From contig CABYAF010000004.1 of NCBI GenBank assembly GCA_902516925.1, positions 1 through 64,000 of the forward strand: DNA of 64,000 bases, written 5' to 3'. Each line of letters opens with the position of its first letter. Positions within the stretch are counted from its first letter, which is position 1. The notes under the pieces are model-generated. The model was given only the letters and a program-made list of their open reading frames with translations. It had not been told where the DNA came from and did no database searches. The stretch is from an uncultured Bacteroidota bacterium (GTDB taxonomy: Bacteria; Bacteroidota; Bacteroidia; Flavobacteriales; Flavobacteriaceae). Position numbers and translations under genes: made by a program. Below are positions 30,691-41,296 of the stretch, one piece after another.

Positions 30691-31344
30691 ATGAAATTTT
30701 TTATCGATACTGCTAATCTAGATCAAATTAAGGAAGCTCAAGAAATGGGTATTTTAGATGGTGTTACCACGAATCCCTCTCTAATGGCTAAAGAAGGAAT
30801 AACAGGTGAGAAAAATATTATAAACCACTACCTTAAAATTTGTGAAATAGTTGATGGTGATGTTTCTGCTGAAGTAATATCAGTTGATTATGATGAGATT
30901 ATTAAAGAGGGAGATGCTTTAGCATCACTCCATAAACAAATTGTAATAAAAGTACCGATGATAGAGGAGGGAGTGAAAGCTATAAGATACTTTAGTGATA
31001 AAGGACTAAAAACTAATTGTACTTTGATATTTTCATCTGGTCAAGCATTACTCGCTGCAAAAGCTGGCGCTACTTTTGTCTCACCCTTTATTGGGAGACT
31101 AGATGATATTTCTACTGATGGTTTAGATTTAATTTCTGACATAAGAGATATATATGATAATTATGGTTATAAAACTAAAATTTTAGCTGCTTCAATAAGA
31201 CACACTATGCACATAATAGATTGTGCTAAAATAGGAGCAGATGTAATTACTAGTCCTTTGTCTGCAATTAAGGGTTTGTTGAAACATCCCCTAACAGATA
31301 TTGGTCTAGCAAAGTTTTTAAGTGATTATAAAAAAGGAAACTAA
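30691..31344 (+). CDS. Transaldolase / fructose-6-phosphate aldolase family
   Basis: MKFFIDTANLDQIKEAQEMGILDGVTTNPSLMAKEG, NCTLIFSSGQALLAAKAGATFVSPFIGRLDDI. Confidence 0.95.
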   Translation: MKFFIDTANLDQIKEAQEMGILDGVTTNPSLMAKEGITGEKNIINHYLKICEIVDGDVSAEVISVDYDEIIKEGDALASLHKQIVIKVPMIEEGVKAIRYFSDKGLKTNCTLIFSSGQALLAAKAGATFVSPFIGRLDDISTDGLDLISDIRDIYDNYGYKTKILAASIRHTMHIIDCAKIGADVITSPLSAIKGLLKHPLTDIGLAKFLSDYKKGN

Positions 31345-32744
31345 TTCTCTCTAAGAATATTATCAACCTCACTAGTAAATAGATTGGTAAATCCATCTAT
31401 AATATTAACTTTTTGATCAATAATAATGGTTTTATTCAAATAAGTAAGTACCCAGTTTTTGCTAGATCTTTCAAAATCTTTGAATGAAAATTGATTTGAT
31501 AAATCAAGATTTAATATATTTTGAGCTTGACTGACCATATCAGTGTATGGCTGAATACAAATCCCAATAAACCTATAATCTGGATAACTCTCTTTGAGTT
31601 CCTCAATCCTTCTTATTGTCCTCCTGTAATGGTTCATTTGAGTCTGAGACCAAAAATAAATTAATGATTTCGAACCTCCAAGCTCACTTGAACTAGATTT
31701 AATCTCTCCTCTATAGTCAATAATTTCAATATTCGGAAGTGAATTCCCTTTCTTCATTTTCTCAATATCTTTATACAATTTTGTTATCTCATCGAGATAT
31801 TGTTCTGATGAGTTTACATATGTATAGTAATCAATAAATTCTTCGTGGTAATCATTATTTTTAAAATTTAAGATTTCCTCAATAGCTGTTGCACGAGCCA
31901 AGTTGTTTTTTAGAGATTGATCAGTAATTTGAGAGTCAATTATTAAAAGTTTTTTAATATTAAAATCAGTATTATTTTTCTCATAGAAATATACTTTTCC
32001 ACTGCCTAATGTTTTTTCGTTAAAATAATTCATTAGATAAGTAATATATGGTTCAAAAAGTGATAAATCTGAATCATTTAGGTCCATTTGATCTCTATAA
32101 CTAAAGAACTCTTCTCTCTTAGTATCAGGCCAGTCTTTCCCCCTTAGTAGAGCGTATCTCTCAAGTTTGTTAAAATAGTTATATTTTATGCTTGCCTTAG
32201 TTATATTTCTTGATAGACTTTTTGGATTTCCACTACTGTTAAAAAGTTCCCATATATTCTTTTTTTCATTCATTAGAGAATCTATAGCATTTCTAAATAT
32301 ATCACTTTCTTGAGAGTATATTTCAGAGATGTATCCAGTTTCTGACTCATCCAAGATAGACATATCAACTAAAAAATTATTCTTTGATGATCCTTTGCCA
32401 CTGAAAGTCAATGATTCTTTGAAATCCTCAACATTAACTCTTATCCACAAACTATCACCGTTTTCAACTATAATGTTTTGATTTTCTGGTACATGCTCAA
32501 TTCTGTATATTCCTGGTTTAATATCCTCAATTTTTTTAAAAAATTTATTATTAGAATCTAATTCAATTGAATCAATTTTAATATTGTTATAGTAAAAGTT
32601 AACGTATCCTGAAGACGGGTTTATAATCTCTCCTCCAAGAAAAAAACTAGTATTTTGATTCTCTTGATTACATGAGCTTGAAAAAAATAAAATAATAACT
32701 ACTATAATTAGTTTTAGAAATTTCATCTTACTATTTTTGCGCAT
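31341..32744 (-). CDS. DUF4369/TlpA-like thioredoxin-fold lipoprotein
   Basis: Lipobox FFSSSCNQ; N-terminal DUF4369-like GGEIINPSSGYVNFYYNNIKIDSIELD; C-terminal thioredoxin-like region without an obvious CxxC. Start may be internal ATG at 32726. Confidence 0.75.
   Translation of the reverse strand: MRKNSKMKFLKLIIVVIILFFSSSCNQENQNTSFFLGGEIINPSSGYVNFYYNNIKIDSIELDSNNKFFKKIEDIKPGIYRIEHVPENQNIIVENGDSLWIRVNVEDFKESLTFSGKGSSKNNFLVDMSILDESETGYISEIYSQESDIFRNAIDSLMNEKKNIWELFNSSGNPKSLSRNITKASIKYNYFNKLERYALLRGKDWPDTKREEFFSYRDQMDLNDSDLSLFEPYITYLMNYFNEKTLGSGKVYFYEKNNTDFNIKKLLIIDSQITDQSLKNNLARATAIEEILNFKNNDYHEEFIDYYTYVNSSEQYLDEITKLYKDIEKMKKGNSLPNIEIIDYRGEIKSSSSELGGSKSLIYFWSQTQMNHYRRTIRRIEELKESYPDYRFIGICIQPYTDMVSQAQNILNLDLSNQFSFKDFERSSKNWVLTYLNKTIIIDQKVNIIDGFTNLFTSEVDNILREN
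32732..32739 (+). promoter_or_regulatory. Putative -7 box (TATTTTTG) for the ABC-F gene
   Basis: Exact TAnnTTTG, 9 nt before ATG 32749; overlaps the TTG start used by the ORF track. Confidence 0.45.
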
Positions 32745-32748
32745 ATTT

Positions 32749-34371
32749 ATGTTTTCTGTATCTAATTTATCGCTTCAATTTGGAAAGAGAATACTCTTTG
32801 ATGAAGTAAATATAACTTTTTCTCCTGGAAATTGTTACGGAATTATAGGAGCTAATGGGGCGGGTAAATCTACTTTTCTTAAAATTTTATCTAAAGATTT
32901 AGAGCCTAATACGGGATCTGTTTTTCTTGAACCAGGAAAGAGGTTGTCTGTTCTTGAACAAAACCATAATAGGTATGATGAAAACACTGTAATAGAGACA
33001 GTAATTCTTGGAAATCAAAAACTATTTGAATTAAAAAGTGAGATAGACTCAATTTATGCAAAAGAAGATTTTTCAGATAAAGATGCTGAAAGGGTTGGTG
33101 AGCTTCAAGCTTCATTTGAGGAAATGAATGGATGGAATGCAGATGCAGATGCAGCCTTCTTGCTATCAAGTCTTGGAATCACTGAAGAATTACATCACAA
33201 TATAATGGCTGATATTGACCAAAAAATAAAAGTTAAAGTTCTGTTAGCTCAATGTTTATTCGGAAATCCAGATGTTTTAATCATGGATGAGCCAACCAAT
33301 GATCTTGACTATAATACAGTTGAATGGCTGACAAATTTTATAAATGAATTTGAGAATACTGTAATAGTTGTATCTCATGACAGATATTTTCTTGATGCAG
33401 TTTGTACTCATACATCAGATATAGATTTTAATAAAATCAATCATTTTTCAGGTAACTACTCTTTTTGGCAACAATCAAGTCAATTAGCTTCGAAGCAAAA
33501 ACTACAACAAAATAAGAAAGCTGAGGAAAAGAAAAAGGAATTACAAGAATTTATTTCAAGGTTCTCTGCAAATGTTGCTAAATCTAAACAAGCAACTGCT
33601 AGAAAAAAGATGATTCAAAAACTTAACATTGAGGAAATTAAACCATCTAGTCGAAGATATCCTGCAATAATCTTTGAACAAGAAAGAGAAGCAGGTGATC
33701 AAATTCTTGAACTAAAATCACTTTCATATGAGAAGGATGGAGAAGTATATTTTAAAGATATCAGTCTCAATCTAAATAAGGGTGAGAAGGTTCTTATAAT
33801 ATCAAAGAATTCAAGATCTATCAATCTTTTCTATGATTGTATTTCAGGAAACCTAGAACAAACATCTGGATCTTACAGTTGGGGAGTTACTACAAGCTCA
33901 GGGTATTTACCAATGGATAATCATTCATTTTTTGATAAAAATATTTCCCTTGTTGATTGGCTTAGACAGTGGACTAATACTGAGGAGGAAAGGGAAGAGT
34001 TGTTCATAAGAAGTTTCCTAGGAAGAATGCTTTTTAGTGGAGACGAGGCACTAAAATCATGCAGTGTGCTTTCAGGAGGTGAAAAGGTTAGGTGTATGCT
34101 CTCTATGATCATGATGGGTAAACCTAATGTTCTTTTAATTGATGAACCTACTAATCACCTTGACCTAGAAGCAATTACTGCATTTAATAATTCACTATCT
34201 AATTTTAAGGGTACTGTACTTTTAAGTACCAATGATAGGGCTTTTGCTGAATCTGTTGCTAATCGTATTATTGAGATAACTCCAAATGGAATAATAGATA
34301 GTTATCTTCCTTTTAGTGAATATATTGTTGATGAAAAAGTCTTATCTCAAAGAGAAAAACTTTATTCCTAG
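32749..34371 (+). CDS. ABC-F family ATPase
   Basis: MFSVSNLSLQFGKRILFDEVNITFSPGNCYGIIGANGAGKST, two ATPase halves, LIMDEPTNDLDYNTVEWL, LSGGEKVRCMLSMIMMGKPNVLLIDEPTNHLDLEAI. Confidence 0.94.
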   Translation: MFSVSNLSLQFGKRILFDEVNITFSPGNCYGIIGANGAGKSTFLKILSKDLEPNTGSVFLEPGKRLSVLEQNHNRYDENTVIETVILGNQKLFELKSEIDSIYAKEDFSDKDAERVGELQASFEEMNGWNADADAAFLLSSLGITEELHHNIMADIDQKIKVKVLLAQCLFGNPDVLIMDEPTNDLDYNTVEWLTNFINEFENTVIVVSHDRYFLDAVCTHTSDIDFNKINHFSGNYSFWQQSSQLASKQKLQQNKKAEEKKKELQEFISRFSANVAKSKQATARKKMIQKLNIEEIKPSSRRYPAIIFEQEREAGDQILELKSLSYEKDGEVYFKDISLNLNKGEKVLIISKNSRSINLFYDCISGNLEQTSGSYSWGVTTSSGYLPMDNHSFFDKNISLVDWLRQWTNTEEEREELFIRSFLGRMLFSGDEALKSCSVLSGGEKVRCMLSMIMMGKPNVLLIDEPTNHLDLEAITAFNNSLSNFKGTVLLSTNDRAFAESVANRIIEITPNGIIDSYLPFSEYIVDEKVLSQREKLYS

Positions 34372-34372
34372 G

Positions 34373-36781
34373 TTATTTATCCCTAATTATTGCTCCAAGT
34401 TCTAATTTATATGCATCCGCGAACCTGGTCATAATCTTATCTATAATTTTATCAGTAAGAGTTTTTTTACTATCATTAAATGTAAAACTTACAGCAAAGG
34501 ATTTTTTGTTGTCACCTATATTCTTGCCCTTAAATTCATCAAAAAGAACAACGTCTTTTAGAATTTTACCCTCTAAACCATAAGCTATTGACTCGATCTC
34601 TTCAAATTTTATGTTGTTATCTAGAATCATAGACAAATCTCTTCGAGATGATGGAAATTTAGATAATTCCTCAAATTTATTATTAAATGTCTTTAACCTT
34701 ATTTTATCAAGATCTAAATTTAAAATATGTATGTCTTGATCAATAGAAAACTCTTGAATATAATCTTTATCAAGCTCTCCGATAAAACCAACTTCTTTTT
34801 TATTATATAAAATTTTGATTTTAGATTTAAAATTGTCATCTTCAACTAGCTCATACTTAACATTTGATATATTTAATTTTTCTAATAAATTTTTAGAAAC
34901 TCCTTTTAAATAATAAAAGTTATTTTCTTTATAATCTGTGATCCAGTTTTCCTCAAATACATCACCGGTAATCGCTATGTTTAGCCTTTTGTTTTCATGA
35001 TAATTCTCCTTATCTAGGGAGTAACTGTTTCCAAACTCAAATAATTTAAGATTTCTATTCTGCCTGTTAGAATTGTGTTTAATCGTTTCTAACATGTTTG
35101 GAATAAGCGAAGCTCTTAGATTAGATAATTCGGTTCCTTGTGGATTCAAAATACTAATTGGGTTATCACTATATCTCTGATTTATTGATGGAGAACAAAT
35201 AGAATTATTTATAATTTCATTGAATCCGATTCCAACAAGATTTTGACTAATAATAGTTTCAATAACATTGATTTTATTTTTCCCAATTTCTGGAATAGTC
35301 ATTGAAATTTTGTTCTCTATTTTGATATTGTCAAATCCATATACTCTAAGTATTTCTTCAATTACATCAATTTCCCTGTAGACATCATGTCTGAAGTATG
35401 GCGAAACAATATTAATACCATCATCAGTAATTCCAGAAATCTCAAAGTCTAGAGAACTTAAAATTTGAGTAATAACTTCATTTTCAATTTTTTGACCAGA
35501 TATATCTTCGATTCTCTTATACCTTAGATAAATATCTTTTTTTTCTAATTTATTATTATCCTCTAAAAAAACTTCTGAGATTTTACAATCAGGATTATCG
35601 TTTTTTATAAGAATTGCAGCTCTTTTTAAAGCATATATTACTTTTTCAGGATCAACACCTCTTTCATATCTATATGATGCATCAGTAAATAGTTGATGCC
35701 TTTTTGATGACTTTCTTATTGTTACTGAATCAAAAATTGCTGATTCTAAAAATAAATTTTTTGTTGAGTCTGAAATTCCAGAGTCTAGACCACCATATAT
35801 TCCTGCAATACACAGGGGTTCATTTTCGGAACAAATCATTAAATCATCACTATTGAGTTCAATTATTTCGTCATCTAAAGTTTTAAATTTAGTTCCAGAT
35901 TTTAATGATTTAACATTTATATTCTTAAGTTTATCAAAGTCAAAAGCATGAAGTGGTTGCCCAATTTCATGCATTACAAAGTTTGTTATGTCTACTATGT
36001 TGTTTATTGGTTTTAGTCCTATTGACTTTAATTTATTCTGCAGTTTGTCGGAGGACTTTTTGACTTTTATATCCTTTATAATCAAACCTGAATAAAAAGG
36101 ACATTTTTCTTTGTCTATTATATCAAGGTTAAAATCTTCTTCAATATTAACTGACTCAAAAGAATTGATCGATGGAAGATTTATCCTACTTTTAATTGAC
36201 TTGTAATCATAATATGCTTTTAGATCTCTTGCTACCCCATAATGCGACATTGCATCACATCTATTGGGAGTTAATCCAATTTCTAGAATATTATCATTTT
36301 CAATACTAAACACTTCACTAATTGGAGTTCCTGGTTTAATATTTTTATCTAATACCATAATTCCATCATGTGAATCACCAAGACCAATCTCATCCTCAGC
36401 ACATACCATACCATTACTAACAACCCCTCTAATCTTTGATTTTTTAATTTTTATCTCTGTACCATCATTAGTGTAGATTTTTGATCCAACTATTGCTACA
36501 GGAACTATTTGGCCTTTTTCAATATTTGGTGCACCACAAACTATTTCTGAAATTTGATTGTTTCCAAGATCTATAGAGGTAAGCTTTAATCTATCTGCAT
36601 TTGGATGCTTTTCACATTTTATAACTTTACCCGCAACTACTCCTTCAAGACCACCTTTTACTGATTCAAAAGAATCAATCTTTTCTACTTCTAATCCTAA
36701 ATTTGTTAATATTTCTGAGATTTCTACTGGGTTTGATTCAGTTTGAATGTATTCCTTAAGCCAGTTTATCGATATTTTCAC
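34373..36781 (-). CDS. pheT: Phenylalanyl-tRNA synthetase beta subunit
   Basis: MKISINWLKEYIQTE, HPNADRLKLTSIDLG, EIGLGDSHDGIMVL, GLTPNRCDAMSHYGVARDL, SSKRHQLFTDASYRYERGVDP; GTG start. Confidence 0.97.
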   Translation of the reverse strand: MKISINWLKEYIQTESNPVEISEILTNLGLEVEKIDSFESVKGGLEGVVAGKVIKCEKHPNADRLKLTSIDLGNNQISEIVCGAPNIEKGQIVPVAIVGSKIYTNDGTEIKIKKSKIRGVVSNGMVCAEDEIGLGDSHDGIMVLDKNIKPGTPISEVFSIENDNILEIGLTPNRCDAMSHYGVARDLKAYYDYKSIKSRINLPSINSFESVNIEEDFNLDIIDKEKCPFYSGLIIKDIKVKKSSDKLQNKLKSIGLKPINNIVDITNFVMHEIGQPLHAFDFDKLKNINVKSLKSGTKFKTLDDEIIELNSDDLMICSENEPLCIAGIYGGLDSGISDSTKNLFLESAIFDSVTIRKSSKRHQLFTDASYRYERGVDPEKVIYALKRAAILIKNDNPDCKISEVFLEDNNKLEKKDIYLRYKRIEDISGQKIENEVITQILSSLDFEISGITDDGINIVSPYFRHDVYREIDVIEEILRVYGFDNIKIENKISMTIPEIGKNKINVIETIISQNLVGIGFNEIINNSICSPSINQRYSDNPISILNPQGTELSNLRASLIPNMLETIKHNSNRQNRNLKLFEFGNSYSLDKENYHENKRLNIAITGDVFEENWITDYKENNFYYLKGVSKNLLEKLNISNVKYELVEDDNFKSKIKILYNKKEVGFIGELDKDYIQEFSIDQDIHILNLDLDKIRLKTFNNKFEELSKFPSSRRDLSMILDNNIKFEEIESIAYGLEGKILKDVVLFDEFKGKNIGDNKKSFAVSFTFNDSKKTLTDKIIDKIMTRFADAYKLELGAIIRDK

Positions 36782-36798
36782 AGGGTTTCTTTATTAGA

Positions 36799-36806
36799 CA
36801 AATATA
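36799..36806 (-). promoter_or_regulatory. Putative -7 box (TATATTTG) for pheT
   Basis: Exact TAnnTTTG on minus strand 17 nt before the GTG start, TTTG 23 nt further upstream (36833-36830). Confidence 0.4.
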
Positions 36807-36811
36807 CTTAA

Positions 36812-38917
36812 TCAACTAATATATCTCCACAAATTCTTAGAATTTGAAGATGATGAGATTTCAGTTCTGATAGGCAAGTTTTCTTTGTTATTTAGTCTAG
36901 GGTCATCTCTTAATATTTTAATTGCAGAATTACGAGCATTATTTAGTATTTCTGTATCATATATAATATCAGCTAATTTAAACTTAAGCATTCCGCTCTG
37001 TCTTGTTCCTAACATATCTCCTGGACCTCTAAGTTTTAAGTCTACTTCAGCTAGCTTAAACCCATCACTTACCTTGACCATTGTTTCAATTCTAAGTTTA
37101 GAGTCTTCAGATAATTTATCCTTTGTCATTAAAATACAATAGCTTTCATCGTTCCCTCTACCAACCCTTCCTCTTAATTGATGTAATTGAGATAATCCAA
37201 ATCTTTCTGCACTCTCAATTACCATAACTGATGCATTTGGAACATTAACTCCAACTTCAATTACTGTTGTTGACACTAAAATTTGTGTTTCTTTTTCTAT
37301 AAATCTTTTCATTTCATAGTCTTTATCTTTTGCATTCATTTTTCCATGTACAATACTTACCTGATAATCAGGACGAGGAAATTCTCTTACAATACTTTCA
37401 TAACCATCCATTAAATCTTTATAATCTAGTTTCTCTGATTCATTTATAAGAGGGTAAACAAGATAGACTTGTCTTCCTTTTTTTATTTGATCTTTTAAGA
37501 ATTTAAATACACTAAGTCTATTTTTATCATATTTATGAACGGTTTTTGTGGTTATTCGGCCTGGCGGCAGTTCTTTTATTGATGATATGTCTAAATCTCC
37601 ATACAAGCTCATTGCTAGTGTTCTGGGGATAGGAGTTGCTGTCATAACAAGTATGTGTGGAGGTGGATTATTTTTTTTCCAAAGTTTAGCTCTTTGTGCA
37701 ACACCAAATCTGTGTTGCTCATCAATTATACTTAAACCCAAATTTTTAAACTTGACAATGTCCTCTAAAATTGCATGAGTTCCTACTAAGATATTAGTTT
37801 CACCACTTAAAAGATCGTTATGAATAAATCTTCTGTCCTTTGCTTTGGTAGAACCAGTTAGTAGATTAACTTTTATATCAAAATCAATTAATAGTTCACT
37901 AAGAGATTTAAAATGTTGATTTGCTAAAATCTCCGTGGGAGCAAGTATACATGATTGAAAGCCATTGTCAATTGCTATTAACATTACCATCAATGATACT
38001 ATAGTCTTTCCAGAACCAACATCACCCTGAAGTAACCTGTTCATCTGTTTTCCATCACGAAAATCATTTCTTATCTCTTTGATAACCTTTTTTTGATCTC
38101 CGGTCAATTCAAAGGGTAGGCTATTTTTATAAAATTCATTCAAGTTATTACCTACTTTTTCAAACTTAAATCCATTTAATTTTTGAACTCTATCATTACG
38201 GGTAAGTTGGAATCCTAACTGATTAAAAAATAATTCTTCAAATTTTAACCTCCTTATTGACTTTGAGAGTAATTCTTGGGACTCAGGAAGATGAATATTT
38301 ATAATTGCTTTATATCTGTTAATTAGATTGAATTCATTCAGTATTGACATCGAAAGATTCTCTTTAATATAATCTTGAATAGAGTTTAACAGGTTATAAA
38401 TTATTTTGATGAAATATTTCTGTGTAACACCCTCATTTATCAATCTTTCTGTAGAGGAGTAAATTCCATGAAGTCTTCTTGGGACATTTCTATTGAAATT
38501 AGACTTAGTCTTTATCTCAGGGTGTGCAATTGAAGCCTTGTTGCCAAACCATGTAATTTTTCCATAAACTACGTAATCTTCATTAATCTTTAAGGATTCT
38601 TCAACCCAATTAAATCCTCTATACCATATTAAATCAATTTTTCCTGTATCGTCATAAAGCTCACAATTTAATCTGTCTCTATATCTAACTTTGGTTCTTC
38701 TAATACTCCTGATTTTTCCAATTATTTGAACCTCTGATTGATTCTTTGGTATCTCATTGATATTATAAAATCTAGATCTATCTATATATCTATATGGATA
38801 AAAATCTACAAGATCTTTAATTGTTTTTAGATTTAATTCTTCACTGAGTAATTTTGATCTTGCAGGGCCTACACCTTTAATAAATTCAATCGATTGATTT
38901 AAAAAGTCACTATTCAC
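36812..38917 (-). CDS. recG: ATP-dependent DNA helicase RecG
   Basis: SIEFIKGVGPARSKLL, RLLQGDVGSGKTIVSLMVM, IIDEQHRFGVAQR, MTATPIPRTLAMSLYGDLD, GRVGRGNDESYCILM. Confidence 0.97.
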   Translation of the reverse strand: MNSDFLNQSIEFIKGVGPARSKLLSEELNLKTIKDLVDFYPYRYIDRSRFYNINEIPKNQSEVQIIGKIRSIRRTKVRYRDRLNCELYDDTGKIDLIWYRGFNWVEESLKINEDYVVYGKITWFGNKASIAHPEIKTKSNFNRNVPRRLHGIYSSTERLINEGVTQKYFIKIIYNLLNSIQDYIKENLSMSILNEFNLINRYKAIINIHLPESQELLSKSIRRLKFEELFFNQLGFQLTRNDRVQKLNGFKFEKVGNNLNEFYKNSLPFELTGDQKKVIKEIRNDFRDGKQMNRLLQGDVGSGKTIVSLMVMLIAIDNGFQSCILAPTEILANQHFKSLSELLIDFDIKVNLLTGSTKAKDRRFIHNDLLSGETNILVGTHAILEDIVKFKNLGLSIIDEQHRFGVAQRAKLWKKNNPPPHILVMTATPIPRTLAMSLYGDLDISSIKELPPGRITTKTVHKYDKNRLSVFKFLKDQIKKGRQVYLVYPLINESEKLDYKDLMDGYESIVREFPRPDYQVSIVHGKMNAKDKDYEMKRFIEKETQILVSTTVIEVGVNVPNASVMVIESAERFGLSQLHQLRGRVGRGNDESYCILMTKDKLSEDSKLRIETMVKVSDGFKLAEVDLKLRGPGDMLGTRQSGMLKFKLADIIYDTEILNNARNSAIKILRDDPRLNNKENLPIRTEISSSSNSKNLWRYIS

Positions 38918-38968
38918 TATCTAAAAAATAAATTCTTTATAAGTATTGATTTAATATATAATTAATAG

Positions 38969-38990
38969 GTAATTAAAATTTATTAATTAC
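38969..38990. repeat. Inverted repeat GTAATTAA-N6-TTAATTAC in the recG/uvrD divergent spacer
   Basis: 8-bp perfect arms, 6-nt loop. Confidence 0.45.
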
Positions 38991-39004
38991 TTAAATTTAT
39001 ATCA

Positions 39005-41245
39005 ATGTTAGAAGATAACAAATCTTACCTAAAAGATCTTAACGAAGCTCAATTAAATGCAGTTTTAAAAACAGAAGGTCCTTCAATGGTAATTGCAGGA
39101 GCCGGTTCTGGAAAAACTAGAGTTTTAACATATAAAATTGTACACCTTGTAGAAAATGGAGTTGATCCATTTGAGATATTGGCACTTACATTCACAAATA
39201 AAGCTGCAAGAGAAATGAAGTTGAGAATATCGGTAATGATAGGGGAAAGTGAATCAAAAAATATCTGGATGGGGACTTTCCATTCAGTTTTTGCAAAAAT
39301 CTTAAGATTTGAGGCTCATAGGATTGGATTTACATCTGATTTTACAATTTATGACACCCAAGACTCTGAAAGACTTGTATCATCTATAATTAAAGAAAAA
39401 AATCTTGATAAGGATGTGTATAGACCAAAGTCAATAAGAAATAGGATCTCATCATTAAAAAACAATTTTATTTCAGTAAATGGATACTTCTCAAATAATG
39501 AGTTGGTTGAATCAGATAATCTTTCGAGAAAACCTGAGACTGGTAATATATATAAAGAATATAATGAAAGGTTAATAAAGTCAAACTCTATGGATTTTGA
39601 TGACTTATTGATGAAAACCAATGAGTTGCTTAATAACTATCCTGAGGTGTTAGCTAGATACCAAGAGAAATTCAAATATATTTTAGTAGATGAATATCAG
39701 GATACTAATAATTCACAATATTTAATAGTTAAATCACTTTCAGATAAGTACCAGAATATTTGTGTGGTTGGGGATGATGCGCAAAGTATTTACTCATTTA
39801 GAGGAGCAAATATTAATAATATTATCAATTTTAGAAATGATTATGATGAAGTAGAGGTTTTCAGGCTTGAGCAAAACTATAGATCTACAAAAAATATTGT
39901 TAATGCAGCTAACTCTGTAATCGAACATAATAAGAATAAAATCGATAAAGAAGTTTGGACTGATAATGACTTTGGTGATAGAGTTGAAATAATAGCAAAT
40001 GATTCTGACATTGGTGAAGCCAGAGGTATATGTCAAAAGATAATATCTCTTAATGATACTAGTTTTTCAAATATTGCTATACTTTATAGAACCAATGCAC
40101 AGTCCAGGCCAATAGAGGACTCACTAAGACTTAATAAGATTCCATATCAAATTTTTGGTGGTGTATCATTCTATAACAGAAAAGAGATAAAAGATGTTTT
40201 AGCATATTTAAGACTCATTGTTAATAGTAGCGATGAGGAAAGTTTAAAAAGAGTAATTAACTATCCAGCTAGAGGTATAGGACAAATAACAATAAATAAA
40301 ATTATTCTAGCTGCACAAAAACATAATTTGACATTGTATGAAACCATTAAAAGGAATAATGATCTATCAATAGGTCTTTCAGGCTCAGTTTTAACTAAAC
40401 TCCAGAATTTTATTGATCTTATTGATGTTTTTAAAATTGAGAATAAAAAGTTAAATGCATTTGATCTTACAAAAGAGGTAATTGAGAAAGTAAGGATAAT
40501 TGATGATCTAAAAAAAGATGATTCTCCTGAGGGAATATCGAGAGTAGAAAATGTCCAGGAATTATTAAATGGGATAAGAGATTTTATCGAGGATCAAAAA
40601 GAACTAGTAGATTCAAATGATAAATTATCTGAGTTCTTATCTACAGTATCACTTTCAACAGACTTTGATATAGAGAATGAAGACCAAGATAAAGTCTCAT
40701 TAATGACTCTACATTTATCTAAAGGACTTGAGTTTAAACATGTATTTATTGTAGGTCTTGAAGAAGATCTATTCCCTTCTGCTTTAAGCTATAATACTAG
40801 ATCAGAATTAGAAGAGGAAAGAAGGCTATTCTATGTTGGAATTACCAGAGCAAAGGAAAACCTATATTTATCCTATGCGAACTCAAGATATAGATGGGGT
40901 AAATTAATTTACTGTGAAGAGAGCAGGTTTCTTAATGAAATTGATAAGGATTATGTCAAAATTATAAAGCCTAACCCTATTAAGTCAAATGTATCCTTAT
41001 CTCCAAGAAAGAATATAATTTATAATTCAAAACCTAATTTAAAAAGATTGCCAAAAACATCTTCTTCGATCCCTGCAGTTAAGATAAACGTATCTGAAGG
41101 AGATAATGTTTCACATGAAAAATTTGGTATTGGGGAGATAATTAAAATTGAAGGAGTCGGAAATGACTCAAAGGCTACAGTTAATTTTAAAAAATTTGGT
41201 TTAAAAAACTTACTCCTTAGGTTTGCTAAGTTAAATAAGGTGTAA
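39005..41245 (+). CDS. UvrD/PcrA-type superfamily 1 DNA helicase
   Basis: LNEAQLNAVLKTEGPSMVIAGAGSGKTRVLTYKI, YILVDEYQDTNNSQYLIVKSL, GDDAQSIYSFRGANINNI, VSLMTLHLSKGLEFKHVFIVGLEE. Confidence 0.96.
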   Translation: MLEDNKSYLKDLNEAQLNAVLKTEGPSMVIAGAGSGKTRVLTYKIVHLVENGVDPFEILALTFTNKAAREMKLRISVMIGESESKNIWMGTFHSVFAKILRFEAHRIGFTSDFTIYDTQDSERLVSSIIKEKNLDKDVYRPKSIRNRISSLKNNFISVNGYFSNNELVESDNLSRKPETGNIYKEYNERLIKSNSMDFDDLLMKTNELLNNYPEVLARYQEKFKYILVDEYQDTNNSQYLIVKSLSDKYQNICVVGDDAQSIYSFRGANINNIINFRNDYDEVEVFRLEQNYRSTKNIVNAANSVIEHNKNKIDKEVWTDNDFGDRVEIIANDSDIGEARGICQKIISLNDTSFSNIAILYRTNAQSRPIEDSLRLNKIPYQIFGGVSFYNRKEIKDVLAYLRLIVNSSDEESLKRVINYPARGIGQITINKIILAAQKHNLTLYETIKRNNDLSIGLSGSVLTKLQNFIDLIDVFKIENKKLNAFDLTKEVIEKVRIIDDLKKDDSPEGISRVENVQELLNGIRDFIEDQKELVDSNDKLSEFLSTVSLSTDFDIENEDQDKVSLMTLHLSKGLEFKHVFIVGLEEDLFPSALSYNTRSELEEERRLFYVGITRAKENLYLSYANSRYRWGKLIYCEESRFLNEIDKDYVKIIKPNPIKSNVSLSPRKNIIYNSKPNLKRLPKTSSSIPAVKINVSEGDNVSHEKFGIGEIIKIEGVGNDSKATVNFKKFGLKNLLLRFAKLNKV

Positions 41246-41251
41246 AAAAAA

Positions 41252-41278
41252 AGCATAACTATTGTTATGCTTTCTATT
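41252..41278 (+). terminator. Rho-independent-like terminator between the helicase and ompA-like genes
   Basis: AGCATAAC-TATT-GTTATGCT hairpin (41252-41271) with A-rich 5' and T-rich 3' flanks between convergent genes. Confidence 0.75.
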
Positions 41279-41296
41279 TAACTAATTAATTTTTAT

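Noticed and set aside
39349-41256. Several minus-strand ORFs (90, 80, 78 aa) inside the UvrD/PcrA-type gene
   Set aside because: Shadow ORFs opposite a conserved helicase; the one at 41020-41256 also overlaps the terminator region.
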